This document shows, in pieces, positions 36,210 to 49,474 of a stretch of DNA of 64,000 nt (its first letter is position 1; every line of letters begins with the position of its first letter). The position numbers and the translations under genes were made by a program. The stretch is from assembly GCF_040954835.1 (NCBI RefSeq), contig NC_090706.1:38077148-38141147 (forward strand), written 5' to 3'. The notes below the pieces were generated by a model. That model was not told where the DNA came from. It saw nothing but the letters and a program-made list of their open reading frames with translations, and did no database searches. Origin of the DNA: Lepisosteus oculatus. Taxonomy: Eukaryota; Chordata; Actinopteri; Semionotiformes; Lepisosteidae.

Positions 36210-39200
36210 GTATATCGTGAGGTGGACATTTTCCATATTAAAATGAAAACCTTCCCAAACAACCTTTGGTCCTCAGACTTCAGTGTTTTGAGAACCAGTG
36301 GAAACTGCTGTTTGGTTCCATTTTCATCATGCTGGAAGAAGATGTGGGATTGGGCAGCAAAGGTTTCTTAACTTTCTGAAATTCATGTCACATCCTGTTC
36401 AAGCTGTTCCTGGAGCTCACTGAGGCCCCAGTACATTTATCTAGTTGACGGAGTTGAGGGGGTCCTAATATATTGACCAATGAGTCTGGATATAAATATA
36501 TACATTAAACCTAACATGGTGAAGATCACGGACACATGGAGCATAAGGGAGAGAGACAGGCTCCCCTTCTTCTGTACCTTTATTTTATGGTCATTTCTAA
36601 ATTTATAATAAATGAAGACAAACACTTGCGTTATAAAAAAAAGGAACAACATTCCTATCTCTGCATGGTGCAAGTCCGTGATATTGTTTCAATTTGCTCA
36701 TCAAAAACAATTCTGCTTGCTGCCAAGCCACCTGATCTCCCGCAGTTGAGCATTGCAGTTTCCATGCAGCATGATCAAAACTCCCCTGCTCAAGAAATGG
36801 TGAGATGCAATAATAATCCATAAATTCCCGCCATTAAAACACTGAGACATTGCTAAAGTACTGGGCGTAAGTGGGAAGTATTAGTACTGTATAAGTCACG
36901 ACAGATAAGCACTTCAGATGTGCAAAACATTCTTCAACCTCCTGCCTCTTTCAATTCTTCTAGTGTATCCAGCTTCAAGCAGTTGAGTGATTCAAAGTCA
37001 TTTGTGGTTTTGCTGTGTGCTGTCACAAGCTGTACCTGGACTGACATTTAAGTGAAGGCGAAGTCATGGGCCACAGTGCCTAAATTGCACTGTTCTTCAT
37101 CATTCCTGTCTCACTGAGGAACCTTTTAACCTCTAGGTTTGGTTTTGTAGCTTCCTTCAAGGTTGATCTGTCATAGCCCTAGTTTTAACACAGAAGGGAC
37201 AAAACATCTAAAATAACACAAACATGAAAGAAAAGCATAAATGCTCTGTTTTGCTCATTGTCTGTTTTTATACTCACACGTGCTGCATGGAAAAGGGAAA
37301 GATGTGTAATTTCCAAAGCCTGAAGGACAGAGTGCAATGAACATGGGCACTTTAATCAGCAAAACTTCAGCTGCTTAAATTAAACAGTTGACACTCAGAC
37401 TCTCCCTATAACTGGGGAAAGCTCTCTTCCACAGCAAAGTCTGTGAGCCAGACAGAGATTTGTACATTAAAACTCTATTAGTGCTGTTCAGGTGCCAGGT
37501 TGCCCACAGCAACATTGGACTTGTCCATAATGTGGCCGTATCATAAAGAGGAGAAAGGTATCAGTCTGAAATACGGCTTGGGTTAATGATTTCTTTAGTT
37601 ATGTCTGCATGAGGGGAGAGGAGTTCAAAGAAAATGAAGCTCAAATAAGGAAAAATCTCCAGATTAGTATACTGTAGTGTAAAAAACAGAATGCAAATTT
37701 GATATTTAAGTCTTAAATGCTAAGGTGTACTTCATCTAGAGATTAAAGAGAAACTCTTCACTCTTCAGATGCTTCTGTTTGAGTGTAGGCAGTGACAATC
37801 CCCATCACCTGCGGATGTTCTAAAACACACCCCAAATACCTCACCCACATACCAATAATAATGGATAAATGGAAATAACAGCCCTATCTTTTTTTTCCTC
37901 ACTTCATCCCCTACATTTTTCTGGCTTACTTGGAGAGTGCACAGGTGCACAAACGGTCTGCAGTCTTGTATGTATTGACGCTGGAATCAGTGTAAAATTA
38001 CATTAACCTTGCTTACGCCCCGTACTAACACAAGGGTTCTCCAATGGTACAGAAGGCTGTTGACCTTCTTAGTACTGTCCCCCTCGTACCGTCACCCACT
38101 CATTCCTCTGTCTTCTGAAGTGAGATACTTGTGCTGTGTTAGCCGCATACATCTCACATTACCTCCTGCACCAGGAGCACAGAGGTGTCGGCGTGCAACA
38201 CAAGCCCACCTGCAGTGTTGCCGGACCCTATCCACACTGACATTTCAGACTTCAGACTGACTCACTGGCTTCAGAAACACGTTGTCTCATTTTCCAGTTC
38301 AAGGAAAATTCTTTCCCTTCCCTTTTTTTTCACCTCCTCTCCAGTGCTGGAGACTCTAGTCACAATAAGAAGGGACTACTTCTGTATCAATGGAACACTT
38401 GGAAGCATTAATTTAACATGACCGATGCGGGGCTTCTGAAGGCTCACTATATGGCATTGAGAGGGATCAACGTGCCTGCTTTTTTCACTGTGTTACATCA
38501 TCCCCATGTGAGATAAATTAAACAGCTTTTACAGAAGAACAGTGGTAATCTCCAGGTGTGGCACATGTGGGAATCAATATGTCATTCTCTGGTTGCCTTT
38601 TTTTCTCTCAATCGAAGTGAACAATACAGGCTGGATCACGAAGCTGGTACATCTATGCTGCAGGGTTCCGAAAGGCATAGAAACCTGAGACAGCCCTGGA
38701 AAAAGCACTTATCACGTTCTGACTGCTGAGTATCCGATTTAGTCTATTATAATGTCACTCTTATCTCCTCTGAATGGAGAACTACCTTCTTCAGATGAGG
38801 GGCTCAGACAAGAGTGGCCGAGTATTTTCAGATGATGAGAGGATAACTACCCTAAATCACTGCATAGGACTCAGAGGTCATTTGGATTAATGGGCACAGT
38901 TAAAGACAGAATGGCAGTACTGCCTCATTTTTTTTACAAAAAGAAAAAGAGTGGACTCTTTGCCTTTGTCGAACTTTTATTCAGATTTGATAGACTTGTT
39001 TGATTTTCACCTTATTTTTTATACACACAGCTTATCCTTCACTAGCCTGTAGATGAGCTAATCCGTACATGTTGCCTTCTGCACACTAACAATGTGACTT
39101 CCTGCATTTGTTTTGGTAGTGTTTCAAACATCAAAGCGCGACACACAGAAGACGTGGCCAAGACGTGAGTCTTCAGTATTTCACCTGAACACAGAGGAGT

Positions 39201-41000
39201 CCTTAAACCACGAGGAGGAAGGGTACCCCCAGCTGGCCCAGTGAACTCACATTCAGGACCTCCCAGTGGGTCTCTGCATGGGCTAGGAAGCCGGCACTCA
39301 CTCTGAAAGGTCATTTGCTCAGCAAATTACCAGGTCAGTGTTCGTTTTCATTACCAACACCCTCCAGCTAAGAAACTAAAATATTCTCCAACACGGCAAG
39401 CTCTGATGAACAAGAAAGCCAGCTGATTAGGAGTCTTCCTTTCTGTCCAAATGAAAACTAAGTAAAACTGTCACTTGTCACAGTAGTGAGGTGACTAGGA
39501 TATGAGCAATTAGCAGACTTGGTCTAAAGTTAAAGTAAAGGCAATGCAGCACCACTAGACAAATAGGAAGGAGACCCGCTGTCCTTTCAGGTTTGTAAAA
39601 AAAAAAGGCCTGACTGTTGTATTAATTCTGGATTTTTGTGACTGTGCAATTTTAATGCATCACAAGCAAAGCATGATTTCAAAATAGATCATCTGCTTTT
39701 TTTCTCAATTTTTTTGTTGTTACTATTAAAGGTCTCAATTAATCCGGTACGCTATGGTTCACAGACTGGAAAAAAGGCATTACTGCTATTTATTTTTAAA
39801 GCTTGTTCAGACCAGTACAGTAGCTTTGAGGTTCGCACAATTATTATGATTGCTGTTACATATTTCCACTGCACCTCTATTGAAAACAAATCACCAGAGG
39901 GGGAACAAACACAATTAGAGGTAAATGGATGAAAGTTTGGATAATTTCTGTTTTCAAAATCTGCTACAGGGAATGGTTATGCCCCTTATTCGTAGTGATT
40001 AAAAGATATTGCCATGGGAACCGTGAGTTCAGGAAGCAGAAACCTCTGAGATCACGTTGACCTTCTGCTCACTGTTCACGTTCGGAGCGAAGGTAACGCA
40101 AAGGCTTGTGGAAAAAAAAGTCAATCAAAAGCTCCAGTATTTGTGTGTGTGAGCACTATGCTTACTGAAGAGCAGTGTAAAAATGTTATATCTATCGTTC
40201 GGCCTTTTTTTTTTTGTTTTTAAAGAACATTTCCAGAAAAAGAAGGATGCCGGTTCGCGTCTCAACAGTAATCCTCGTCATTCCTATTCCATCAGAAGAG
40301 CACAGCGCCACAGTTCACTGCACAAGGCATAAGAGCTTTCAGATACAGAATTGTGCTAAACCCGATTCCGTCTGTAATTGCTATAATTTTAATTAGTTGA
40401 ATAAGCGTGGGAAGGTCCTTTTGATATTATAGCTGTGGGGATACTTGCGTGCCTGGTAGGTGAGACACTTTTCGTCAAGTCCCAGTGTACTATATTTTAA
40501 CTGCGGTTTATAACACAACAAAAAGCAAAGTTTCCTCTGTTTTACCACTCTTTCATATATGACAGAAGTCCCCGGGTGTATGGGTGGATATTGATGAAGC
40601 GCCTCAGTGTTTGTCACTAACTGAACAGCACCAAGGACAGAAACCGGGTGCATAACGTGTTTTGAAGACGCTCGCCAATCTTCATCACTACGTGAACAGC
40701 ACCACGGACAGCTACCTGAGCTGCTGGAAATCGGATGCACGTAAAATTACCGCAGGAACTGTTCAGTTTTATTTTTAACTTAAAAGAAAAATAAGTTTTC
40801 AGGAGCCCCCACAACAGCAATTGAATAGAAGTAAATTAGTGGCATGCACAAATAGCAATGCATCACAGGAAAAATGAGATCCAAACTACCCTCTTCAACA
40901 ACAACAACAAAACAACCGGATTGAAAAGTATGCTTAGCATCGTCGACTTGTTGGAGTATTATTCTGTTTTATTCATCTACACTAGAATAAATACATTATA
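36210..41000. other. AT-rich spacer
   Basis: No recognised exon, RNA gene or well-preserved transposon. If the proposed 5' exon at 41175 is real, this stretch lies inside the 5' UTR intron of the NPY receptor gene. Confidence 0.4.
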
Positions 41001-41174
41001 TAAAAATACGCATCTTCAGCGTATTTTTCGCTATGATGCGTTTCATTTAATTTTTAAACAACATAACACAATTAAATGAAACAGTGATCTTCCACTTATC
41101 CAAATATAATATCAGTAAAAGCTGCGCAGCAGTTCGTCTCTATATTTCTTGAAAGCAATGCACGGTGAACTTAC

Positions 41175-41520
41175 CCGATTTCTCCTCAACCGGCTGGATC
41201 TGCAGAAGATGTATATGTGGGAATATCAATATGAAATTCCGCGCAGCAAGTCGGAATCGTGTCTCTCACATTTCGAACGACTTTCAAGAGCCCTAAAGTA
41301 CGCCTTCTCTTTCACGGCGGTATTTTAGGGGGATGAAGACACCTGCTGTTTCGATATTGAAGCTGAAGCTGTGCCGGGGTACAGCAGGTGTCGGGAGGAG
41401 CACGGAGACTTCAGAAAGCGCGAGTCTGTCGACTGGCGCCCGTCAGTGAGACTGGCTCTGCTAGTCTGGAGCTGCGCGGGTTTCGCCCACCGCTGTCAGG
41501 TGCGGTCGGGAATAAAGCAC
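41175..41520 (-). promoter_or_regulatory. Candidate 5' non-coding exon and promoter of the NPY receptor
   Basis: On the minus strand GAGGAGAAATCGG is followed by the strong donor GTAAGT (exon end 41175). Just upstream on that strand (41370-41510) the sequence becomes GC-rich. Y2-type receptor genes commonly carry an intron in the 5' UTR. It would be about 6 kb here. Inference from signals only. Confidence 0.3.
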
Positions 41521-41529
41521 ATCTCTCTA

Positions 41530-44500
41530 TCACATGGAATAAACCGGATTTCATGAACCTATCCACATAATTTAAAACAGAACCGCCCACCGCACGGAGA
41601 CATCTAACAAACTGCGAAAGGGCAGTAGTGCACGTGCACGAGCCCAACCTGGAGTCGTAATAGATGCAATTTAGTAGTCTTTTAGCAATTTAACTAACTT
41701 TAATCATTAACTTAGAAGAGTATTGAATAGCATCCGTACGTAAAAGCAAAGGGTCTTTTTTTCCAACCGTCAGCACTACATTCCATAAACGTATACATCT
41801 TTTATGTATTTCTGCTACTCGACATGAAAAGTCTGAAGTCTTTTTTTTTTATCGGTAACGTTGAATGGTTCCGTTATTCAAGTGATGAAATAGGCTGTCA
41901 ATGAGCCCCCGAGAGAAATAATCGTGCGTGTCAAATCAAGGCTGAAACCCGACGTGGGATTGTGTAACTAGCCTTTAAGCGGTGCAGCTCAAAAATAAAG
42001 TTGATCATTTATTTAGACTATACATTTCTGAGACTCCCAGAAGGTTTTCGTGTCCGCGGAGTCCTGTTGACTAGATGATGGGCACACTGTCAATTGGCTC
42101 AGAAATCCCCACCGCACAGTTAAGATTTCAGGTGAATATTCCCGTCAGCCGATGAAATTCAATTACAACGCACACAGAGCACAAGTGCAAATGGACGATT
42201 CAGCTACAGTACGCTTGGAGTGAAGGTAGGACTCTTCACGACCGTCTGCCTCAGGCCCTGCAAGTCGCCCTCCAGGTTTTGTGTCTTCGTGAAAATACTG
42301 GTTCTGCGTCAAGACCGCCTACTTCAAAACGCACTGTAGGAGCTGGGTTTTCTAATGTTTCTAATGAGCTCCATTTAAGTATCCAAAATAAATAGATACG
42401 TAAAGACATTTCTATCGCATAATAATAAGTCGCATCTATTTGGATGTAAACGTGTATGTTCAAAAATTAAAAGGTGTACAGGAGCAACATCATATTGGCT
42501 TCAAATAATGGGTTTGGATTTTACCCATCTGTTATTTACAATGATATAAAAGAGTGAAACCGGGGGAAGGCGTTCATTCAGTGGCGCTCTGCGCTGCAGG
42601 GCACTCTGACAACCCAGACCGGGATCCCAGCACCATGCGATAATGCCGTGCAACCCAAGCGATCTCTTACTTTTCTGTAATCCAGCTAAACAATAGATTG
42701 ACTGTTTCATCAGGAAAACCCAGCGTAAAGTGCGACAAATACCCCAGGTCGCTGGGAGGGCTCTGTAGTTTGTTTTTCATTTTAAATGAACTCGTGGGAC
42801 GGGTGGAAAGCTTTTGTCTCTCGTGTTAAAGATATGACTGATGCTACTGTACATAAATCAACGTCTTCCTCTTCGGGCTCCGAAGTCCAGTTAGGGACCG
42901 ATGTGTTTAAATTGGAAATGCCATTAAAATATTTTGTACATGTTTGAGCGCCCGAGATTTATCGGAACACCTTTGCTGCAGCAGATGTTATCGAGGCCCC
43001 ATCTCACCACGGAGGTTTATGATCTAAGGGGCGAATTTTCCCTTTAACGAGAAGAAATGTCAAGTCAGAGCCGGCTGCCCGAGAGCAACTCTTTCCATCA
43101 GCACCGACCTTCCAACTTCATGTCAACCTCGGAAATCATTTCGGGTTTTTTTCCAGCTCGGCAGACTTCTGCAAAGACCTGTTTAAAAGAGAAACCACTG
43201 CCAGTCATTTTAGAAGAACTGTGCAGCGGAATAATGCTTTTTCTAAAATTGCATTGACAGATCCTCATGGATTATTTATCTCTGACCACAGTTATGGTCT
43301 GACAATAATGTGGAAAAAAGTAGTAATGCAAAACTGAATTACTGCAGTGAAAGTGATTGAACTAATCGATGCAACAGCGGTACGTTTCAACATGTAACTT
43401 AAGAGCAGGTTGAAATTTTTTTATGCGCGTCTTCCACCTACTTTTTTACTGTATGTCTTACACAATACCAGCTGATCTTGTGTTCAAAGCCAGTCTCTCA
43501 GATCTCAAACGTGTTTCTACTTTGGAGAGCCCAGGGTTTAAAACACAACTTAAAAGTCAAACCTGTCAGTGGGTGAAATCTGGAAGCAATTGTAAGTTAA
43601 ACTAATTGAACTAGTAGTAAACTGTTCAAGAAGTGAATCTCACACTTAAGACTGTGGACTTTTCTCAAGCAAATGTTTTAATTGCTCAGGATATGTGTGA
43701 GCCTCACTCATCTTGTATTGTAAGAGCACAGCCAATGTGACTGATGACTCTCTCAGTGAGAATAGTACGGCATCAAATACAGCATTAATCTCCAGTGAGC
43801 AACAGCAGAGGAGTGGGTGGTGCTTGGTTTGGAGAATGGTTAGGGCTCTGGGCCTTTTTCTGGTAGGTTCCCTGATGGGACACTGCTGTTGTACTCTCAA
43901 GCAAGTAACTTAATTCATCAATAAAACCCCCAGCTGTATAAAGGATAAGAGCATCAAAAACATAAAGTAAAAAACTGTTCTAAGAGTTTAATAAAAAAAG
44001 AGAAAAGTGGATCTTAGACTCTGTGAGCAGGTATGCCCTGTCTCAGAGTTGTATTTCCCAGATTTGTTTCTTGTTAGCACCAAAAAAGGTACAGATCAAA
44101 AGTTAAATACAGAAATCGTGTACTGTTGGTATCGTTTTTCCTTTTCAGTCTTCAGCATTACCCCTCGAACGCAGTTATTAAAAAAGTACCTTGAAGCTTT
44201 GCAAGGATAGAGAACAGATTTTCATGCTGTGCTTAATCATGCCAATCTCTCCTGCTGCTGCTGTTGTGCAAAACGCCAAGAGGGGGCATTGGGAAGGTAG
44301 AAGACAAGCAGTAGTATTCGTGGCACATCAGAATATGCTAGAAGCGGATGTGAATGTGGCCGTTCTTTACTGAATCCCATTGTTTTGAGTAGGTAAATGG
44401 TGATCCTAGGTTTCACTGACAGAGTTTGCATGTCCTTGCAGATATATGTGACTTTGAACCAATCAATATGAGTGTTTACTGTGGTAACCACATAGTATGT

Positions 44501-45640
44501 TCATGGTTTTCCCATGTCTTTAAAATGTATTTACTTTGCTTTGTCCTGGTGTGCCATGGTTCATTTCATTCTGGCCTATCACTGTATGTATCACTTTGCT
44601 TTCGCCATGATTTCACAAATTTGCTATACTGTGCTGGGCTCCACTTCCATAAATGCTTATAAGGGGATAGTTAATAACGTTTCTATTAAAAAAAATGAAC
44701 TGCGATTATTTTAATTATTTCTCTTGATGATTAATGTTGTGTCAAGACCCAGCCTCACCAAAATTCTCTGCACGAAACACAGTTAGGAACCTTCTACTGA
44801 GCTTCCTCTGGTCCATCAGTATTCAAGAAAACAATCACTGTAATGGAGCGGGAAATTAAAACAAAACTCTTCCCTCCAGCCTCTGCAGACAGATGGTGGC
44901 ACTGCAGAACACCTCTCTACCTTTCAGTGATCTGTTGTTTTCTGTTATTAAATCCATCTCTCTTCCTTATTATTCTTGCTTTTCACATTTAGAGAAGACT
45001 TATAACGCAAGATAATGCCTATTGCATGATGCACACACAGTACGTTTTCATGCTGTTCCGGTCTCTTCACATATTTATCCATGGACACACTGCCAGGTTA
45101 GACAGAATTATGATCTGCTCATTCCAAGAGAAAGCAAACAACAAGAGGTAAATCCTGGTAACAGGCAAACCCTTTAGGGCCTTCATGTTGTAAAACTGGA
45201 ATTCTTAAAGCTGTAGCTGAAATCCAGTGGAACAGACAACTCAGTCAGTCAGAGATTAGGAGATCTCTCTGCCTTTCTCAGCACTATCTCGAGCCAATTT
45301 CACTCCTGTCTGCTCCATTGAAAGCCAATTTAGATCCAGCAGGCAAGATCTGTAATGATGACCACTGAAGCCAGCAGAGAGGAATACAGTCACCCATCTT
45401 ATTAAAAACCTTCCTCTCAGTTTAAATATAAAAGTTCCCATCACCTACTCGATGTAGCCAGGGTAAACAAACAACAACAAAGAAAGGTATAAATCTTATC
45501 GTCGCAGGACAGACTCAAAGTAAGTGAGTTCCAGTTAAAAATGGACTGGTAAAAAAGTTTACTTTTGGAAATAAATATAGATTTTCAATAAAAGGCGATG
45601 GGTGAGTGAACAATTTTCTATCTATTCTATCTCAGAGCTC
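41530..45640. other. Spacer, no gene seen
   Basis: Mixed composition with no exon that can be supported. Short open frames show no family resemblance and poor splice context. Confidence 0.4.
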
Positions 45641-45654
45641 TGTGAACTGAAGCC

Positions 45655-45790
45655 TAACCAGGCAGGCACAGGGCACAGGGAAGGACAGCGCCCCAGACAG
45701 ACACACATGTGCACAGCTGGTAATTTACAGACATCAATTAACCTAGACAGCAGGTCTTCCGCATATGGAAGGAAACTGGGGCACAGTAGT
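45655..45790 (-). repeat. SINE fragment (3' half)
   Basis: In inverted orientation it shows CAATTAACCTAGACAGCAGG and GGAAGGAAACTGGGGCACAG. These correspond to the conserved middle (mutated CATGC and CGGTTTCCTCCCAC region) of the family seen at 30540 and 52895. The tRNA-like head is missing. Confidence 0.55.
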
Positions 45791-45799
45791 GTTTGTGTT

Positions 45800-48700
45800 A
45801 GGGGTAGTGTTTAAAATATGTTGTACTTTGATCTTGGAATGTTGGATAAGAGTTTAGTGTTCATTCACTTCATTCGTGATGTCGGTGTCCTAAAAAGTAT
45901 CAGAAGGGTTGAAACAGTTCCTCACTTAACTTTACACAAAGTGTAATGTTGAATCATAATCCTCAAAAACAGAACAAATGGAAGTATATATCTAGATCAG
46001 AAATCAGAAAGCGAAGGTCAATAATTAATAATAGGACTAAAGCAAACCCCTGAGCTAGATCAAGACTAGAGATTAGACTCTGATATTTCTTCCACCAGAG
46101 TTTTGTTCGGAATGATCTGACATGGCATTCCTTTTCTCTTATTTTTGCACAATTCATACTATGCTCTTTATTTCAGTGGCAGAATTTGCAGAAGAAGCTG
46201 ACAAGTTTTTTTAATTTAGTGTCTGAGTTTCATGTATTGTGTCCTCCTTTATCTCCTTTGACATAGGCTTCACATATTCTGCCATGGAAAATGAGACGAT
46301 AATTGGCACAGAAAACGAAGACCCCGAGCAGGAGACTAAATTACCTATTAAGCAAGATGTGGTATGCACTCTGGATAAGGAGCAAAGATTCCAGTAATGA
46401 CGGTGCTCCTTTCTACCCTCCTCAAACTCAGGATTACCCAGTGAGCTGCTGCATTTTAACCTCTGCATGCCACTCTGGGGCTGTTAATTTTATTTTCTAG
46501 TTCTATGAATTACTGGCCTACACTGCAGAACTGAGTCTGATAATATGGTGTCAGTATTAATTCTTTTAAGTGTACCAAATGACCCCTTTCTTTTTTAATG
46601 GCATTAAGAAAGAATTCCTTTTTTTGTACTGTGGGGTGTCAATAATTGTATCTTTATTCCAGAAGTGGGAGTTCAGAACGATTTTATAGAGATAACAGTG
46701 ACTGAAAAAGAGACAGTACTACTTCACTTTGTAAGACACAGCGCCATTTTGTAAGTAACTGCATAAATAAGAAGGAATGATGCTCTCACACACAAGTAAC
46801 AAACACTTACTGTATTTCAACCTGTATAGTTTATAAAGGAAGAGTCAGTGAAGCATGTGGTACTGTAGTCACATGACTCCAATGTGCTATTGACACACAA
46901 TTGACTGACATGCATTAAAAATGATACTAATGCTACTGATTCCAGTACTCACTCATACCTGATTTTCTTGGCTAGTGCTGGTGTAGCTTCTGCACTTGTT
47001 CTTCAGTTGCTTTACTGATTGAGGAATCCATATAGGGGAAATACTGAGGATTTCCAGCAGATCCAACTGCTTCTCAATCATTTCGTTGCCACCTGGCACT
47101 TGGGTGGTGCTGGGCCGAGCCCGGCCAGCCCAAATGCCCAATTGAAAAGTTGTAACCCCCCCCTTAGACGAGCTGATTCCTGTCCCTGTTCTCTGTGCAA
47201 GAAGCCTCCTCCACCCCAGCCGGTGAAGTTAGATAATGAGAGATGAGTCCAGTGTAAATGGGATCAGGAAAAGCATGAGAGTACCTGGCTCCCTCAAATG
47301 GCATATTAGGCACACTTGCCAACCAGCCTCAGCCCTGAGCCTTTGTTTCCTAGACAATTCTGAATTACACCGCAGACGCAGTGAATTGCTCAGATTTCTT
47401 CCATCCTCCCCCTCCTTCGCTTTTTTGGCTAGAGCCAATTTACTTTTCAGGCTCTATAAAAAAAAATCCAATTCAAATTTCAAGTCACATCTTTACAGCT
47501 TTGTGACAACTGGGATTTATGAATAACAGTCGCCTTTTCTTTCTCTCTCTCTCTCTATCCCCTTTTCCTCGGGGGAATGCATTCAGCAGGTGTTTCTCCG
47601 CTCCTGGAGCCAGAAGGACTGGGCTTGGCATCGCTGGCCATCTTTGGTTTCACTCGCTGCCTTCCCAGTGAGGATTCCCAAGGTCCGGTTGGGATAATCG
47701 TTCACAGGCACTTCTCCGGTCACGGCGAATTTAGCCTTCTGCCAGGCGTCAAATCAGTCAAAAAAGCCGGCGTGGCAGGGATGTGAGCCAGCTATCTCTG
47801 GGCTCACCTTGTGGATCTTGTCATTTCAGCGTGTGGAGCAAATTGCAGAGCCCTAGAGAATGTACAAACAGTCTAGATAAATGTTATTCAATAATGTACT
47901 TTGAATAACTGCTGTGGAAAATGTTCACAGCTTCAGGAGGATGCTTTTCTGTGCTCTTAACAGGATCCCAAAGATAGAGTTCTAGTCTTTTGGCATTGCT
48001 GTTGAATGTATTTTTTTTCTTCATTTGGTTTACTATGCCATTATTTGCTCCCCTGACCCATTAGTGGAACAGACAAACTGGTAAACTCTGGGTAGCTGAT
48101 AAAACAAGTTCTGTGGGTTGCAAGCTAAAAGTCTGAAGAACGCCATTAACCAAATTGAGATGCATGAGCACTCTACATTATAGAGTCAACGCTAACATTT
48201 ACATACCCCAAATTGATCTGATTATTATTTTTATTTTAAATGTTATTAAAATTAACTTACACTTATGGAATCAAAGCCAATTCCATTCTTTGCAATTGCT
48301 TGTGACATTGACATGGCGAGATAATGTGACAACAGCATGATTACATTCTTCATGGGTGAAGGGCTGAACTAAACATATTATGGAAAGCAACAGAGAGACC
48401 AGAAACATGAGGAAGAGAAACTGGAGACAAATGAACGCTGATACTGTATAACTGATCGAAAGGTCTTGACACAGAAACTTAAGAGGCTCTCTCACAGAAG
48501 GCTAATAGCTGGGCCTGATCATAATTTAATTGTTCAGTTTGCTGAAGCAGGTAGATGAAGAGATCCAATTAGTAGCGCATGGGGCCTGTCATTGAGGTAC
48601 ACAGGTATCTGAGCACTTGAACTGACAAATCAGCTCTTAAATAGTGTTGAAGATACTTTAAAATTGCATCCCCTGCAGAGAGTATTTTGTTACTTAGATT

Positions 48701-49160
48701 AAGAACTCACAGAGTCTACCATTCAGAGATACAGAGATAACATAACATATTTATGTATCTTTAGCAAAAGTACCTCTAATACCTATTGGATAATTCAGGA
48801 AAGACAGCTGAATGATCTTTGAGATCAGCTAATTTTGTAACTCTTCACCTTGTCTGTTGGGATCATTTTCTTTTTCAGCCAAGAAAGATACATTCAGCTG
48901 ACATATGCTCATCTCTCATACAGAAGAGGCTTAACAAGCAATTTCCAGGTTTCTGTTGTCATGTTCCCTATATTATCACCTCTGATGAAGCCCCTGATGT
49001 GCTTGTTTACTTATGAAAAAGGTCACAGTTCCTATTGCCTGTTTAACTTATTTTGCAAACACGTTGTAAATCACAATCTAGCTAGGTTAATGCCTTTCTA
49101 CCTATATTCATGGCACATGTCTTACATTACGAAAGACAAAAACAATAGATGTAGGAGCTA
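45800..49160. other. Spacer with a (CT)n tract
   Basis: A short CT-rich microsatellite lies at about 47538-47556. The flanking 47080-47790 is less AT-rich than its surroundings but contains no exon I can defend. Confidence 0.4.
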
Positions 49161-49164
49161 TAGA

Positions 49165-49470
49165 CATAATCATTCAAACACAAGAGAGGTTACAAACCAG
49201 AGGAGCCTGTTTGGCCCATCAAGAGCATTTGATAGTTAATATTTCATTGATCCAAAGATTTCATCCAGCTGTTTCTTGAAAGACGCCATGACATCAGCTT
49301 CAACCACATGGATGGGCAGCTTGTTCCATATTATATGATGAGATGAGAAGTCAGTGTTTGCATTAGGATGAGATTCAAGGTCTTTGCTGAAGTTTATAGC
49401 CCTGCGCTGTTGGAGAGCTGGGGAGACAGGACCATGAAGAGCCACGCCTTTGCACATCTCCTCTGATGCC
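49165..49470 (-). repeat. LINE-like 3'-end repeat, copy 3
   Basis: On the minus strand the translation IIWNKLPIHVVEADVMASFK is readable, then QLDEIF. The + strand reads GGAGCCTGTTTGGCCCATCA and TTGATCCAAAGATTTCATCC. Same family and orientation as the copy at 28140. The peptide resembles the C-terminal WN-LP motif of LINE ORF2 proteins. Confidence 0.75.
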
Positions 49471-49474
49471 CTTT

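Noticed and set aside
39042-39314. 90-codon minus-strand frame
   Set aside because: No similarity that I recognise, no splice context; likely part of an old repeat.
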